This document shows positions 1-8,875 of a stretch of DNA of 64,000 nt, piece by piece. The notes below the pieces were generated by a model, which searched no databases, was not told the DNA's origin, and saw nothing but the letters and a program-made list of their open reading frames with translations. This DNA is from Duganella sp. 1411 (GTDB taxonomy: Bacteria; Pseudomonadota; Gammaproteobacteria; Burkholderiales; Burkholderiaceae_D): NCBI RefSeq assembly GCF_017833525.1, contig NZ_JAFICD010000003.1, positions 186,001 to 250,000 on the forward strand, read 5' to 3'. Position 1 is the first letter of the stretch. Each line of letters begins with the position of its first letter. Position numbers and translations under genes: made by a program.

Positions 1-728
1 ACGCCTTGATCGAGTCGTAGGTGTTCTTGTGGCCGGCCTGCATGCCCTGCGCGGTCCACGAGTTGATCAGCCCCTGCGACACCTTGGCGCCCGGACGGTT
101 GAAGCCGAAGAACGGACCCGAGGCGATGTCGATGTAGAGCTGGGCGCGGTTGGCGATGGCGCCGGCGCGGATGCCGTCGAACACCTCGATCGGCAGGCCG
201 CCCGGATAGTCGGCGGTCTTGACCATCATCGGCGGCACCGCCGACACCAGCGCCAGGCCGGCGACGCGTTTGGTGCCGTGGCGGCCGACATAGCGCGCCA
301 CCTCGCCGCCACCGGTGGAAAACCCGACCAGCACCGCGTTCTTCAGATCCAGCGCCTCGATCACCTGGGCCAGGTCGTCGGCGTAGTGGTCCATGTCGTT
401 GCCGTCCCACGGCTGGCTCGAGCGGCCGTGGCCGCGGCGGTCGTGGGCGATGCAGCGGTAGCCGTGGTCGGCCAGGAACAGCATTTGCGATTCCCAGCTG
501 TCCGAGTTCAGCGGCCAGCCGTGGCTGAAGACGACCGGCTGGCCGTTCTTCGGCCCCCAATCCTTGTAATACAGCGTGACGCCATCGCGGGTGGTCAGCG
601 TGGCGGTCTGGCGGGTCTGTTTGGACGGCGTGGCGGCGGACGCGTTCAGCGAAACACCGGCGGCGGCCGTGGCGGCGCTCATCAGCACATTGCGGCGGCG
701 CTGGTCGGGATTGGTATGGTTGGTCATG
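1..728 (-). CDS. alpha/beta hydrolase, cofactor-free haloperoxidase type (C-terminus off window)
   Basis: The gene starts at an ATG at 728 with AGAGAGGAAAG just upstream, and about 242 codons are visible before the left edge. The N-terminus has an RRRNVLM stretch and an Ala-rich segment, consistent with a Tat export signal. The mature part shows the oxyanion HGWPLN stretch, HDRRGHGRS, and the nucleophile elbow GFSTGGGE. The catalytic Asp and His lie beyond the edge. It is a diverged paralogue of the genes at 11234-12229 and 26901-27896, with the same domain but many substitutions. By family it is a serine hydrolase annotated as a non-haem chloroperoxidase or esterase; the true substrate cannot be read from the sequence. 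Confidence 0.85.
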
Positions 729-843
729 CTTTCCTCTCTGGGGTGTTGAATGGCTGGCACGTCGAACATGCCAGCCACAGCGTACCGTGGCGCGCCGCCG
801 CCGCCATCGCCACCAAGAGCGCCGCCGCACTAGCTCTTTCGAG

Positions 844-3800
844 CTACGCCGGGTCCGACCGCGGACGGCCGCGCTGGCGCAGCCGCGCGAACAAGGCCGC
901 CGAGCGGCCTCCCGGGTACGCATGCTCGGCCGGAATGTCCAGACGCATCGCGGTGCCCCGCCCGGGCGCCGAATCGAGGCGGTAGCGCGCGCCGGCGGCC
1001 TTGGCCCGTTCGCACATGCCGACGATGCCGAAGTGCCCGGGCCGCCCGCCGCCGGCCGACATCGCCGCCGGCATGCCGCGGCCGTCGTCGCGCACCAGCA
1101 GCGACAGGCCGTCGGCGCGGTAGTCGATCACCAGTTCCACCTGGTCCGCCGCGGCGTGGCGCGAGGCGTTGAACAACGCTTCGCGCGCGATCGCCTGCAG
1201 CTCGTCGCGCACCCGTGGACACAGGGGGCGCGGCGCGCCCTGGATGCTGGCCGTGAACCGCTCCCGCAGCAGCACGTGGCCATAGCGCGCCAGCGCCTGG
1301 CCCAGCTCCGCGGGCTCGCCGGCGCTGCGCAGGTCGGCGATGCAGTCGCGCCCCTCGCCCATCAGCTCGTCGGCCAGGTCCAGGGTTTGTTCCAGCTTGC
1401 CGCGCTCGCCGGCGCTGATCGGCAGGCTGCGCGCCTGCTGGTGGAACAGCATGATCAGCCCCTGCACGCTTTGCAGCACGGTGTCGTGCAGGCCGCGGGC
1501 GATGCGCTCGCGCTCGGCCAGGCGCTCCTGCATGCGCTCGCGCAGGCGCGCCGTCAAATGCCGCACGCGCAGCAGATACAGCGCGCCCAGCGCCAGCGCC
1601 GCCAGCAGCGCCATCAGGGCGATGAACCACCCGGTCTCGACGAAGCGCGGCGGCAGCGTCACGTCCAGCGCGGCGCCGGTCTCGTTCCACACGCCGTCCT
1701 CGTTGGCGGCGATCACGCGGAACCGGTAGGAGCCCGGGCCCAGGTTGGTGTAGACCGCCTCGCGGCGGGTGCCGGCGTCCTGCCAGCGCTCGTCGAAGCC
1801 TTCGAGCTTGTAGCGGAAGCGCACCCGCTCGGGGACCGCCAGCGCCAGCGCCGTGTAGGCGATGCGCAGGTCGCGCCGCCCGGTCGGCAGGCGCAGGCGC
1901 GCTTGCGCCGGATACGTGACGTCGCCCGAGCGCAGCGACAGCACTTGCACCGGCGGCGCCAGCGGACTGCGCGCGATGGTGGCCGGATCGAGGCTGGCCA
2001 CCTCGCTGGCGGTGGCGAACCACAGCCGGCCGTCGCCGCTCTGTATCATCGATGGCAAGGGCCGCAATTGCCCGGCGCCGCCGACCAGGCCGTCGAGCGC
2101 GTCGAAACGCTCGTACGGCAGCGGCCAATCCGGCTCGCGCAGCAGACGCTCGACGTCGGCGGCGGCGACCCGGCTGATGCCGTCGGAACCGCACAACCAC
2201 AACTCGCCGGCGCCGGTGCGCACCATGCCGGAGATGCCGCGCAGGGGCTGCGCGCCGGCCGGGGTCGCGCCGTGCCAGCGCCGGCCGTCGTACCACGCCA
2301 GCCCTTTGCGTCCGCCCGCCCACAGGCGCGGGCCGTCCACCAGCAGCGATTGCACGTCGCCCAGCCGCAGGCCGTCGGCCGCGCCGAACACCCGCGTGCG
2401 CGCGCCGTCGATCAGGGCGATGCGGTTGCCCTGATAGCCCGCCCACACGTGCCCGCCACGGTCGGTCACCAGCGCCAGCGCCAGCCCGTCGGGCAGGCCG
2501 GGCAGGCCGCCGTCCTTGCGCCAGGCGCCGTCCTCGATGCGGAACAAGCCCTGGCGCGACATCGAGATCCACATGCGCGCGCCGGCGTCGATGGTCATGG
2601 CCTGGGTGTCGTAACCGACCAGGTGCGGCGGGTGCGGCAAGCGCGTGAGCGCGCCCGACGCGCCGCGGTGCCAGCGCTCGGTGGAGTTGGCCAGCCACAG
2701 GTCGCCGTCGGCGGCGCGGTAGGCGCTGGAGAGCTTGAAGCGCCCGATCACCTCGCGCGCGCCGCTGGCGTCGTAGCGGCGCAGCGGGTGGCGCCAGTCG
2801 CCGATGATGACGCCGCCGCGCTCGTCGGCGACCACGCCCGGACCGTCGAACGCGGTGGCGACCGGCGCCGCCCGCAGCCGCGTGCGCCGCAAGCGGTCCA
2901 ACCCGGCCGAGGTGCCAATCCACAGATTGCCCTCGCGGTCCTCGAACACCGTTTGCGGCAGCGGACCGCTCATGCCGTGTTCCTTGGTCAGCTGGCGCGC
3001 GTCGGCGGCCTGGCCCACGTAGGGCGCCTGGCGGCGTTCGATCGCGTTGACCTTCAGGATCCACATGTTGCCATCGCGGTCGAACAGCGCGCCGTTGCCG
3101 CCCAGTTCCGCGCGCGGCGGCGGATTGCCGGGCGGCGGCGCGGCCAGCACGCGGTAATGTTTGTTGACGCCGTCCGAGCCCCACAGCGTGCCGTCCGGCG
3201 CCTCGGCCATCGCCATCAGGTCGACATATGGCCACGCGCGGCGGTAGCGCGCCTGGCCGGGATCGCGGAAATAAATCCCGCCCTCGAGCGCCACCCACTG
3301 GCGGCCGTCGCGGCCATACAGTGTCTGCCGGGTGACTTTTTCCGGCAGTCCCTCGGCCGCGCCGACGCGCCGGAAGCGCGCCGCGCCCGGCGCCAGATGC
3401 CCCAGCCCGGTGCTGGTGGCCACCCACACGCCGCCGTCGGGCGCCTCGGTCATGGTCAGCACCGCGCCCTTGGGCAGGCCGTCGGCCTCGGTGAACAGGC
3501 GCATGCGGCCACCGCCGAACACGCTGATGCCGCCGAAACGCCCGCCCACCCACAGGCGCCCGTCGCGCGTGGTCAGCAGTCCAAGCGTGTTGTCGGTGTG
3601 CGGGCGCTGCCCTTGCACGGTGTCGACCCGCTCGAAGTTGACGCCGTCGAAGCGGAACAGGCCGGTGGACGAGCTGATCCACAACCAGCCGTCCAGGGTT
3701 TGCGTGAACTGCAGGACATCGACGGGCGCGCCGCGCTGCCCGTTCCAGGCGGTATGGGCGTAATTGACCAGCGCGGGCATGGCGGCGGCGGCCGCGGCCT

Positions 3801-3900
3801 GGGACGGCACGAGCGCCGCCAGCAGGATCGCGCGGCACAGCCAGGCGGCCAGGCATCGCGCAGCGGCGATGCGACGCGCAAGGGAGGTCGCGCTCTTCAA
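844..3900 (-). CDS. hybrid membrane sensor histidine kinase (Reg_prop propeller, Y_Y_Y, HisKA_3, HATPase)
   Basis: This 1018-residue protein begins at a TTG, because no in-frame ATG precedes the signal peptide (about residues 1-39). A periplasmic beta-propeller of Reg_prop repeats (for example DGWLWISSSTGLFRFDG) runs to about 690. A Y_Y_Y domain follows to about 750, then one membrane helix (about 758-777). The HisKA_3 dimerisation helix has ARGLHDTVLQ with the phospho-accepting His near 805. The HATPase region has an N-box (REALFNASRHA), G1 (DDGRGM) and GHFGIVGM. It belongs to the NarX/DesK-like class of kinases. No response regulator lies next to it, so its partner must be elsewhere; the regulator at 15575-16210 is one candidate. 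It is paralogous to the kinase at 12526-15522. The ligand is unknown. Confidence 0.88.
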   Translation of the reverse strand: MKSATSLARRIAAARCLAAWLCRAILLAALVPSQAAAAAAMPALVNYAHTAWNGQRGAPVDVLQFTQTLDGWLWISSSTGLFRFDGVNFERVDTVQGQRPHTDNTLGLLTTRDGRLWVGGRFGGISVFGGGRMRLFTEADGLPKGAVLTMTEAPDGGVWVATSTGLGHLAPGAARFRRVGAAEGLPEKVTRQTLYGRDGRQWVALEGGIYFRDPGQARYRRAWPYVDLMAMAEAPDGTLWGSDGVNKHYRVLAAPPPGNPPPRAELGGNGALFDRDGNMWILKVNAIERRQAPYVGQAADARQLTKEHGMSGPLPQTVFEDREGNLWIGTSAGLDRLRRTRLRAAPVATAFDGPGVVADERGGVIIGDWRHPLRRYDASGAREVIGRFKLSSAYRAADGDLWLANSTERWHRGASGALTRLPHPPHLVGYDTQAMTIDAGARMWISMSRQGLFRIEDGAWRKDGGLPGLPDGLALALVTDRGGHVWAGYQGNRIALIDGARTRVFGAADGLRLGDVQSLLVDGPRLWAGGRKGLAWYDGRRWHGATPAGAQPLRGISGMVRTGAGELWLCGSDGISRVAAADVERLLREPDWPLPYERFDALDGLVGGAGQLRPLPSMIQSGDGRLWFATASEVASLDPATIARSPLAPPVQVLSLRSGDVTYPAQARLRLPTGRRDLRIAYTALALAVPERVRFRYKLEGFDERWQDAGTRREAVYTNLGPGSYRFRVIAANEDGVWNETGAALDVTLPPRFVETGWFIALMALLAALALGALYLLRVRHLTARLRERMQERLAERERIARGLHDTVLQSVQGLIMLFHQQARSLPISAGERGKLEQTLDLADELMGEGRDCIADLRSAGEPAELGQALARYGHVLLRERFTASIQGAPRPLCPRVRDELQAIAREALFNASRHAAADQVELVIDYRADGLSLLVRDDGRGMPAAMSAGGGRPGHFGIVGMCERAKAAGARYRLDSAPGRGTAMRLDIPAEHAYPGGRSAALFARLRQRGRPRSDPA

Positions 3901-3986
3901 CGAGTTTCCGTTTTCATAGGGTTCATCGGGGGATGGGACACCGCGGTGTCCGAGATGCGCCGCGGGCGCGCCGCGGTGTTGCTCCG

Positions 3987-4015
3987 ATTATAAGAGGAGA
4001 TGCGGCGCGGGTAAA
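3987..4015 (-). promoter_or_regulatory. predicted sigma70 promoter of the sensor kinase
   Basis: On the minus strand a perfect -10 TATAAT (3992-3987) stands 17 bp downstream of TTTACC (4015-4010), a fair -35. It lies about 90 bp upstream of the kinase TTG start and just past the NRPS stop codon, so the kinase is probably transcribed on its own. A nine-codon frame (MNPMKTETR) in the leader ends in a TGA that overlaps the kinase TTG, which could couple the two translationally. That coupling is inference only. Confidence 0.55.
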
Positions 4016-4048
4016 GCCGGCCGGCGCCGGTGCCGGCGGGCTTATTCC

Positions 4049-4086
4049 GATGACCCGGCGCGATGACCCGGCGCGATGACCCGGCG
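4049..4086. repeat. 13-bp tandem repeat, about three units
   Basis: The unit GATGACCCGGCGC occurs three times head to tail, the last unit lacking its final base. The array directly abuts the 3' end of the NRPS gene. Confidence 0.8.
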
Positions 4087-4087
4087 G

Positions 4088-6970
4088 TCAGGGCGGCCAT
4101 CTGGGGTTGCGGCAGGTGGCGATGCGGTGCACCGCCACGATATCGTTGGCGATGCCGGCGCCGCCGCACAGACGCTCGAACGCCTGCGCCACGCCGCGCA
4201 CCGTCGGCGCCGCGAAGAACTCCGGCGAGGGCAACGCCACGCCCATGATGAGCGACAGCTTCGCCAAGATCCCCAGCGCCAGCGGCGTATCCCCGCCCAG
4301 CGCGAAAAAGTCGTCCTCCACGCCCACCGTCGGCACCCCCAGCTGCCGCTCCCAGAGCGTGGCGACCAGTTCCTCCAGGCGCGTGGCCGGCGTCACATAG
4401 GCAAGCCCGGTCGCGGTGTCGCGCGGCGCCGGCAGCGCCTTGCGATCGACCTTGCCGCTGGCCGTCAGCGGCAACGCCGGCAGCACCACCCAGGCCGCCG
4501 GCTGCATAAAATCGGGCAGCGCCGATTGCAGCGCGGCGCGCGCGCCGGCCACCAGGTCGGCGCCGGCCCGGCCCGTCGGGCCGGTGGCGGCGGCCGGCGT
4601 CAGATACGCCACCAGCCGCTGCCGGTCCGGCGCCGTCACCATCGCTGTCACCACTGCCGCGCTCACGCCGGCGCAGGCCGCCAGGCGCGCCTCGATCCGC
4701 GCCAAGTCGACGCGGCAACCGCGCAGCGTGGCCTGGGCGTCTTCGCGGCCCAGGTAATCGACCGTGCCGTCCTCGCGCCAACACCCAAGGTCGCCGGTGC
4801 GGACCATGCGCCCCCCGGGGCGGAACGGGTCGTCGAGGAAGTGTTCGGCCGTCAGCTGCGGGCGGTTCAAATACCCGAGCGCCACGCCGGCGCCGCCGAT
4901 ATAAATCTCGCCGGCCACGCCCAGCGGCACCGGCTGGCCACGGGCGTCGAGGATGTAGAACCGGCGGTTGTCGAGCGGACGGCCGATGCTGACCGACTCC
5001 CCCGGCCGGTCCGCATAGCTGATCCAGGACGAATAGGTGGCGTCCTCCGCCGCGCGGTACAGGTTGCACACGCGCCGCACCTGCGGCAGCTCGATCAACT
5101 CGTCCACCAGCACCGGCGGCAGCGCCTCGCCGGACAGGTTCACCACCCGCACGCCGATCGGGATGGCGCCGCTGTCGACCAGCGCGCGGCACGCCGACGG
5201 CACCGTGTTGAGCAGGGTGATGTCCGGCGAGCCGTCCAGCAGCGCCATGGCGTTCTCCACCACCACCACGGCGCCGCCATGGCTGAGCGGCACGAACAGC
5301 TCGAACACCGACAGGTCGACATTGAGCGAATTGCAGCACAACACCCGGCGCAATTCCTCGCCACTGTATTCGCGCCCGCCCCAGGCGATCATGGCGACGG
5401 CGTTGCGGTGGCAGATGCGCACCGCGCGCGGCCGGCCACCCGAACCGGACGTGTAGATCAGGTATGCCAGGTCGCCGGCAGCGGCGGCCGGCTCGGGATC
5501 GGTGTACGGTTGCAGCGCCAGCGTCTCGTCTAGAACGTCCAGCGCCAGCAGCGCGGTGCGCTCGCGCCCCAGCACCGGATGGCCGGCCAGGCGTTGCGCC
5601 AGGTCGCGCTGCGTCAGCAGCCAGGCGATGTCGCTGTCGTCGACCATGTCGGCCAGCCGCTGGTCCGGGTAGTTCGGGTCGAGCGGCACGTAGGCGCCGC
5701 CGGCCTTGAGGATGGCCATCAGCGCCACCACCATCGCCGCCGAACGGCGCAGGCACACGCCCACCAGGCTGCCGCCGCCCACGCCCTGCGCGCGCAGATA
5801 ATGCGCCAGCTGGTTGGCGCGGCGGTTCAGCTCGACGTAGCTCAGCGTGGTGCGCGCGTGGACCAGGGCCAGCGCCGCCGGCGTGCGCGCCGCCTGCGCC
5901 TCGAACAAACCGTGGATGGTCGCCTCGCGCGGATAATCCGCCACCCGGCCTTGGAAGCGTTCCAGCATCTGCCGCCGTTCTTCGTCGTCGAGCATCGGCA
6001 GCGCGTGGATCGGACAGGCCGGATCGGCCACGATGGCGCGCAGCAGGTGCGCCAGATGACGCGCCATGCGCGCCACCGTCGCCGGCTTGAACAGCGCCGC
6101 GTTGTACGCGAAGTTCAGTTGCAAGCCGTCGGCCGAAGTGGCCGCCGCCAAGGTCAGGTCGCATTTGGTGCCGGCCGCTTCCGCGCCGGGGGCGTCGGCC
6201 ATGGCGAGCATGATCTGGACCAGCGGCGCGTGGCTGGCGTCGCGCGCCGGTTGCAGGCGCTCCACCAGCAGTTCGAACGGCACCTGCTGGTATGAGCGCG
6301 CGTCCAGGTGGCGCGCCTTGACGTGGCCCAGGTAGTCGATGAACGGCACGTTGCCGCCGCAATCGGTGCGCAGCACCAGTGTGTTGGCGAAATAGTCGCT
6401 CGATCCCTCGACCGGCTTGTTCCGGCGCGCCGTCACCGGGATGCCGACGACGATGTCGTCGCTGCCGGAATGGCGCGCCAGCAGCAGCGAAAAGGCCGCG
6501 TGCAGCAGCATGAACAAGCTCGCCTGCCGCCCGGCAGCCAGCTTCCTCAAGCCGTCGAGCGCCGGGGCGTCGAGCGCGATGCCGTGAACGGCGCCGTCGA
6601 ACGACAGCACCGCCGGCCGGGCGTGGTCGAGCGGCAGGTTGTGCAGCGCCGGCAGGTCCGCCAGTTGCCGCTCCCAATAAGCCAGCTGCCGGTCCGGCAC
6701 CTCGCCTTGCGGACAGTTTCGCTGCCACTGCGCGTAGCCGGCGAACTGCACCGCCAGCGGCGGCAACGGGCCCGGCTCTGCGCGCGAGAGCGGCGCGTAC
6801 TGCTGCCAGAACTCCCGGCGCAGGCTCTCCAGCGACCAGCCGTCGGTGGCAGTATGCTGCGCCTTCAGCGCCGGCGCCGCGTCGTCGTTGAAGGCGATGC
6901 GTTCAGGCAGGTGCGCGGCGTGGGCGCGCACCACGGCCGCCAGATGCTTCAAGTTGTGCAGGGCGTTCAT
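4088..6970 (-). CDS. degenerate single-module NRPS (truncated C, A, carrier without Ser)
   Basis: This 960-residue protein starts at the ATG at 6970, preceded by GGGAC. An earlier in-frame start at 7054 would lie at the predicted transcription start. It has the C-terminal part of a condensation domain from the HHxxxDG region on (QHTATDGWS, catalytic-type His near residue 39), then FAGYAQW and YFANTLVLR. Roughly the first 100 residues of a normal C domain are missing. An adenylation domain follows with LAYLIYTSGSGGRPR, NVDLSVFE, a deviant NLYRAAED in place of NLYGPTE, RTGDLGCW and TASGKVDRKALP. The carrier motif reads LGGDTPLA: Thr (about 895) replaces the Ser that takes phosphopantetheine. 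There is no thioesterase or reductase. It may be a decaying or repurposed NRPS; the product is unknown. A lux box upstream suggests quorum control. Confidence 0.85.
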   Translation of the reverse strand: MNALHNLKHLAAVVRAHAAHLPERIAFNDDAAPALKAQHTATDGWSLESLRREFWQQYAPLSRAEPGPLPPLAVQFAGYAQWQRNCPQGEVPDRQLAYWERQLADLPALHNLPLDHARPAVLSFDGAVHGIALDAPALDGLRKLAAGRQASLFMLLHAAFSLLLARHSGSDDIVVGIPVTARRNKPVEGSSDYFANTLVLRTDCGGNVPFIDYLGHVKARHLDARSYQQVPFELLVERLQPARDASHAPLVQIMLAMADAPGAEAAGTKCDLTLAAATSADGLQLNFAYNAALFKPATVARMARHLAHLLRAIVADPACPIHALPMLDDEERRQMLERFQGRVADYPREATIHGLFEAQAARTPAALALVHARTTLSYVELNRRANQLAHYLRAQGVGGGSLVGVCLRRSAAMVVALMAILKAGGAYVPLDPNYPDQRLADMVDDSDIAWLLTQRDLAQRLAGHPVLGRERTALLALDVLDETLALQPYTDPEPAAAAGDLAYLIYTSGSGGRPRAVRICHRNAVAMIAWGGREYSGEELRRVLCCNSLNVDLSVFELFVPLSHGGAVVVVENAMALLDGSPDITLLNTVPSACRALVDSGAIPIGVRVVNLSGEALPPVLVDELIELPQVRRVCNLYRAAEDATYSSWISYADRPGESVSIGRPLDNRRFYILDARGQPVPLGVAGEIYIGGAGVALGYLNRPQLTAEHFLDDPFRPGGRMVRTGDLGCWREDGTVDYLGREDAQATLRGCRVDLARIEARLAACAGVSAAVVTAMVTAPDRQRLVAYLTPAAATGPTGRAGADLVAGARAALQSALPDFMQPAAWVVLPALPLTASGKVDRKALPAPRDTATGLAYVTPATRLEELVATLWERQLGVPTVGVEDDFFALGGDTPLALGILAKLSLIMGVALPSPEFFAAPTVRGVAQAFERLCGGAGIANDIVAVHRIATCRNPRWPP

Positions 6971-7064
6971 TTGCTGTCCCGTTCGATGGGTAAAGGATCG
7001 CTGGCGACCGCCCGCCGGCTGGCGGACGTGGCGAGCGACAGGCACGTAGCCCATCCATGGGGAT

Positions 7065-7109
7065 ATTAAACGCCGTGCGACGGCGAAACACCACTGTCAG
7101 GTCTGACAG
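7065..7109 (-). promoter_or_regulatory. lux box plus -10 of the NRPS gene
   Basis: CTGTCAGGTCTGACAG (7094-7109) is a 16-bp inverted repeat with 7-bp arms and a 2-bp centre. Reading the minus strand, 23 bp separate it from TTTAAT (7070-7065), a five-of-six -10 match. The same box and the same 23-bp spacing occur before luxI. This is the layout of LuxR-activated promoters, with the box near -42. It predicts transcription starting near 7058 and an 88-base leader. Confidence 0.7.
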
Positions 7110-7119
7110 GGCAAAAATG

Positions 7120-7710
7120 TCAGGACAGCAGCGCGATCAGCGCGCTCGGATGGATAGCCCATCCCGCCAGCCCCGACAAGCCCATCAGCACGCCGAACGC
7201 GGTCGGCACCAGGCCGACGAAATACAGCGCCCACAACTGCGTCAGCGCCGTCACGGCCAGCAACGAGATGGCGATCGCCAGCAGGGCGTCCGACAGGTCG
7301 AACTGGTCGTCCCGGAAGTTGGCGGCGTCGTAGGTCTTCTGATCGTTCTCGGCGTCCACCCTGGACTCGGCTTTCTTGCGGCCCTGCTCCTGCGCCAGCG
7401 CCTCGTACTGCTTGATGGCATCCTGGTAGTTCGCCTGCTCGGCGCCCGACCGGCCGGCCGCCGCCAGCTTCAGTTGCACCACGGTGGCCTTGGCGACCTC
7501 CTCGCGCACGTTGCGCGCCTGGTAGAAGGCCCAGTGGTCGACCCGGTTGGCCTGCGCCTGCTGCATGCTCTGGTTGATGTTGTCGTCCTTGACCTTGCAG
7601 ATGCCCATGAAGGTGGCCAGCAGCGCGACCGTGATGGCGACGGTGGCGTTGAGCTTGCGGTCGGACGGCGCGGGCTGGGTTTCGGTGTCGACAAGTTCCA
7701 ATGGTTCCAT
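7120..7710 (-). CDS. DUF4337-like inner-membrane protein
   Basis: This 196-residue protein has a short charged N-terminus, one membrane helix at about 22-40 (ATVAITVALLATFMGI), a long cytoplasmic-type or periplasmic helical stretch rich in Gln, Ala and Lys, and two more membrane helices near the C-terminus (about 143-160 and 163-185). This arrangement and the sequence fit the DUF4337 family, whose function is not known. It lies between the NRPS gene and luxR, in the same orientation. The NRPS lux box begins just past its stop codon, so it is probably not transcribed from that promoter. Confidence 0.7.
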   Translation of the reverse strand: MEPLELVDTETQPAPSDRKLNATVAITVALLATFMGICKVKDDNINQSMQQAQANRVDHWAFYQARNVREEVAKATVVQLKLAAAGRSGAEQANYQDAIKQYEALAQEQGRKKAESRVDAENDQKTYDAANFRDDQFDLSDALLAIAISLLAVTALTQLWALYFVGLVPTAFGVLMGLSGLAGWAIHPSALIALLS

Positions 7711-7762
7711 GATGCAAGTAAGTAGTGGAAAACCGCCAGCATACCCGATCTTCCCGGCGCCG

Positions 7763-8497
7763 CTACAGCAGACCGAGCAGGGCCGCCTTGATAACGGCGG
7801 CGGTCTTGTTGACCGCGCCCAGTTTCCCCAGCGAGTTGTTGATGTGGAAGTTGACGGTGCGCTCGGAGATGCTCATGATCTGGCCGACCTCGCCGGAGGT
7901 CTTGCCGTCGGCGGTCCAGCGCAACACCTCGATCTCGCGCGAGGTCAGCGTGGCGGCGCCGGCCTGGTCGGTGCCGCGGCGGTTGTTGATCAGCTCGCTC
8001 ATGCCGGCGTGCGCCAGCTGCGCCAGCACCGTCATCTGCAGCGAGTTCTTGCGCAGCTCGGCCGGCGTGATCAGCTCGTCCGAGCGCGCCAGCGTCAGCA
8101 TGCCGACCGCGCCCTGGGCGTTGTAGGACGACTGCGCCCAGCCGACCTTCAGGCCGTGCGCGCGGGCGTCCTCCCACAGCGGCCGGGCGTTGCGGAACAG
8201 CTCCTCGCTCCACACCAGCGGCAGCACCGAGCGGATGCCGTGCGCCACGGTCGGATCGACCGCCAGGTAGTGCTGGTCGTGGTAGCGCCGCTGCCATGCC
8301 TGCGAATAGTTGTTGAGCAGGACGACCTTGGGATTGGACAACGGCAGCCGCGCGCGCATGCCGTAGGCGCAATGGTCGAAGCCCAGTTCGCGCGCGGCGC
8401 CCGACAGCGCCGCGAAAAAGGCGGCCTCGGTGGTCGCCGTCGTCAGCGCCAGCGTGTGCCGGTCCTGCCAGTTCGCAAAGTCCTCATCCACTGCCAT
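7763..8497 (-). CDS. luxR: LuxR-family acyl-homoserine-lactone-responsive regulator
   Basis: The N-terminal autoinducer-binding domain carries the expected residues in AYGMR, AWQRRYHDQHYLAVDP and PLVW (the conserved Trp, Tyr and Asp that contact AHL). The C-terminal LuxR helix-turn-helix is LTSREIEVLRWTADGKTSGEVGQIM followed by ISERTVNFHINNSLGKL. The start is placed at ATG 8497. A GTG two codons later has better spacing (6 nt) from GGGGAGGG, so the protein is 244 or 242 residues. The gene is divergent from luxI, which is a classic receptor-synthase pair. It should bind the two lux boxes at 7094-7109 and 8793-8808. The cognate AHL cannot be told from the sequence. Confidence 0.92.
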   Translation of the reverse strand: MAVDEDFANWQDRHTLALTTATTEAAFFAALSGAARELGFDHCAYGMRARLPLSNPKVVLLNNYSQAWQRRYHDQHYLAVDPTVAHGIRSVLPLVWSEELFRNARPLWEDARAHGLKVGWAQSSYNAQGAVGMLTLARSDELITPAELRKNSLQMTVLAQLAHAGMSELINNRRGTDQAGAATLTSREIEVLRWTADGKTSGEVGQIMSISERTVNFHINNSLGKLGAVNKTAAVIKAALLGLL

Positions 8498-8875
8498 CCC
8501 TCCCCGCATCGACGGCGGCCGCCTGACGACTTGACAGTGTCGGAAACCACACCGGCGGTCCATGCTAACCGGGCGCAGCGCGGCCGCCGGCGCCAGTGCC
8601 GCGCCGGCCGGACACGCGTTGGTTGTAGGTAGCAAGTGTCACCATATCAGCACCATCGGGCGCGGTCAAAGAGAAATGCTGGGTAACGCATGATGTTCTT
8701 TTGATCAGCATCAGCTACACAAAAAACGAGCGGTATCGGCGCTGGGCGCCGGCGCAAAATCCGCCCCGACCGGCCGTCCCGTCGCGCGCCCTCTGTCATT
8801 TCTGACAGTTACCGCGTGCGTTGGAAAAGGGTTCAATGGTCACATTGACAACCGATCCACTCTCCCGGAGCCACC
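8498..8875. other. luxR-luxI intergenic region
   Basis: This 378-bp divergent region holds the luxI lux box and -10 at 8793-8837. It is relatively A+T rich around 8650-8740 compared with its surroundings. No convincing open frame or second palindrome was seen, and no clear sigma70 promoter for luxR was recognised. Confidence 0.6.
8793..8837 (+). promoter_or_regulatory. luxI: lux box plus -10 of luxI
   Basis: CTGTCATTTCTGACAG (8793-8808) is an almost perfect 16-bp inverted repeat. It differs from the NRPS box at 7094-7109 only in the centre. After exactly 23 bp comes TTCAAT (8832-8837), a four-of-six -10. The luxI ATG follows at 8876. The spacing places the box about 42 bp upstream of the predicted start, as in LuxR-activated autoinduction promoters. 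Confidence 0.75.

Noticed and set aside
787..3993. Very long open frames on the plus strand opposite the sensor kinase
   Set aside because: Arg/His/Gln-rich low-complexity translation typical of antisense frames in high-GC DNA; the minus strand has clear domains.
6971..7054. Longer NRPS start at 7054
   Set aside because: It would lie on the predicted transcription start of the lux-type promoter and has no ribosome-binding site; the ATG at 6970 does.
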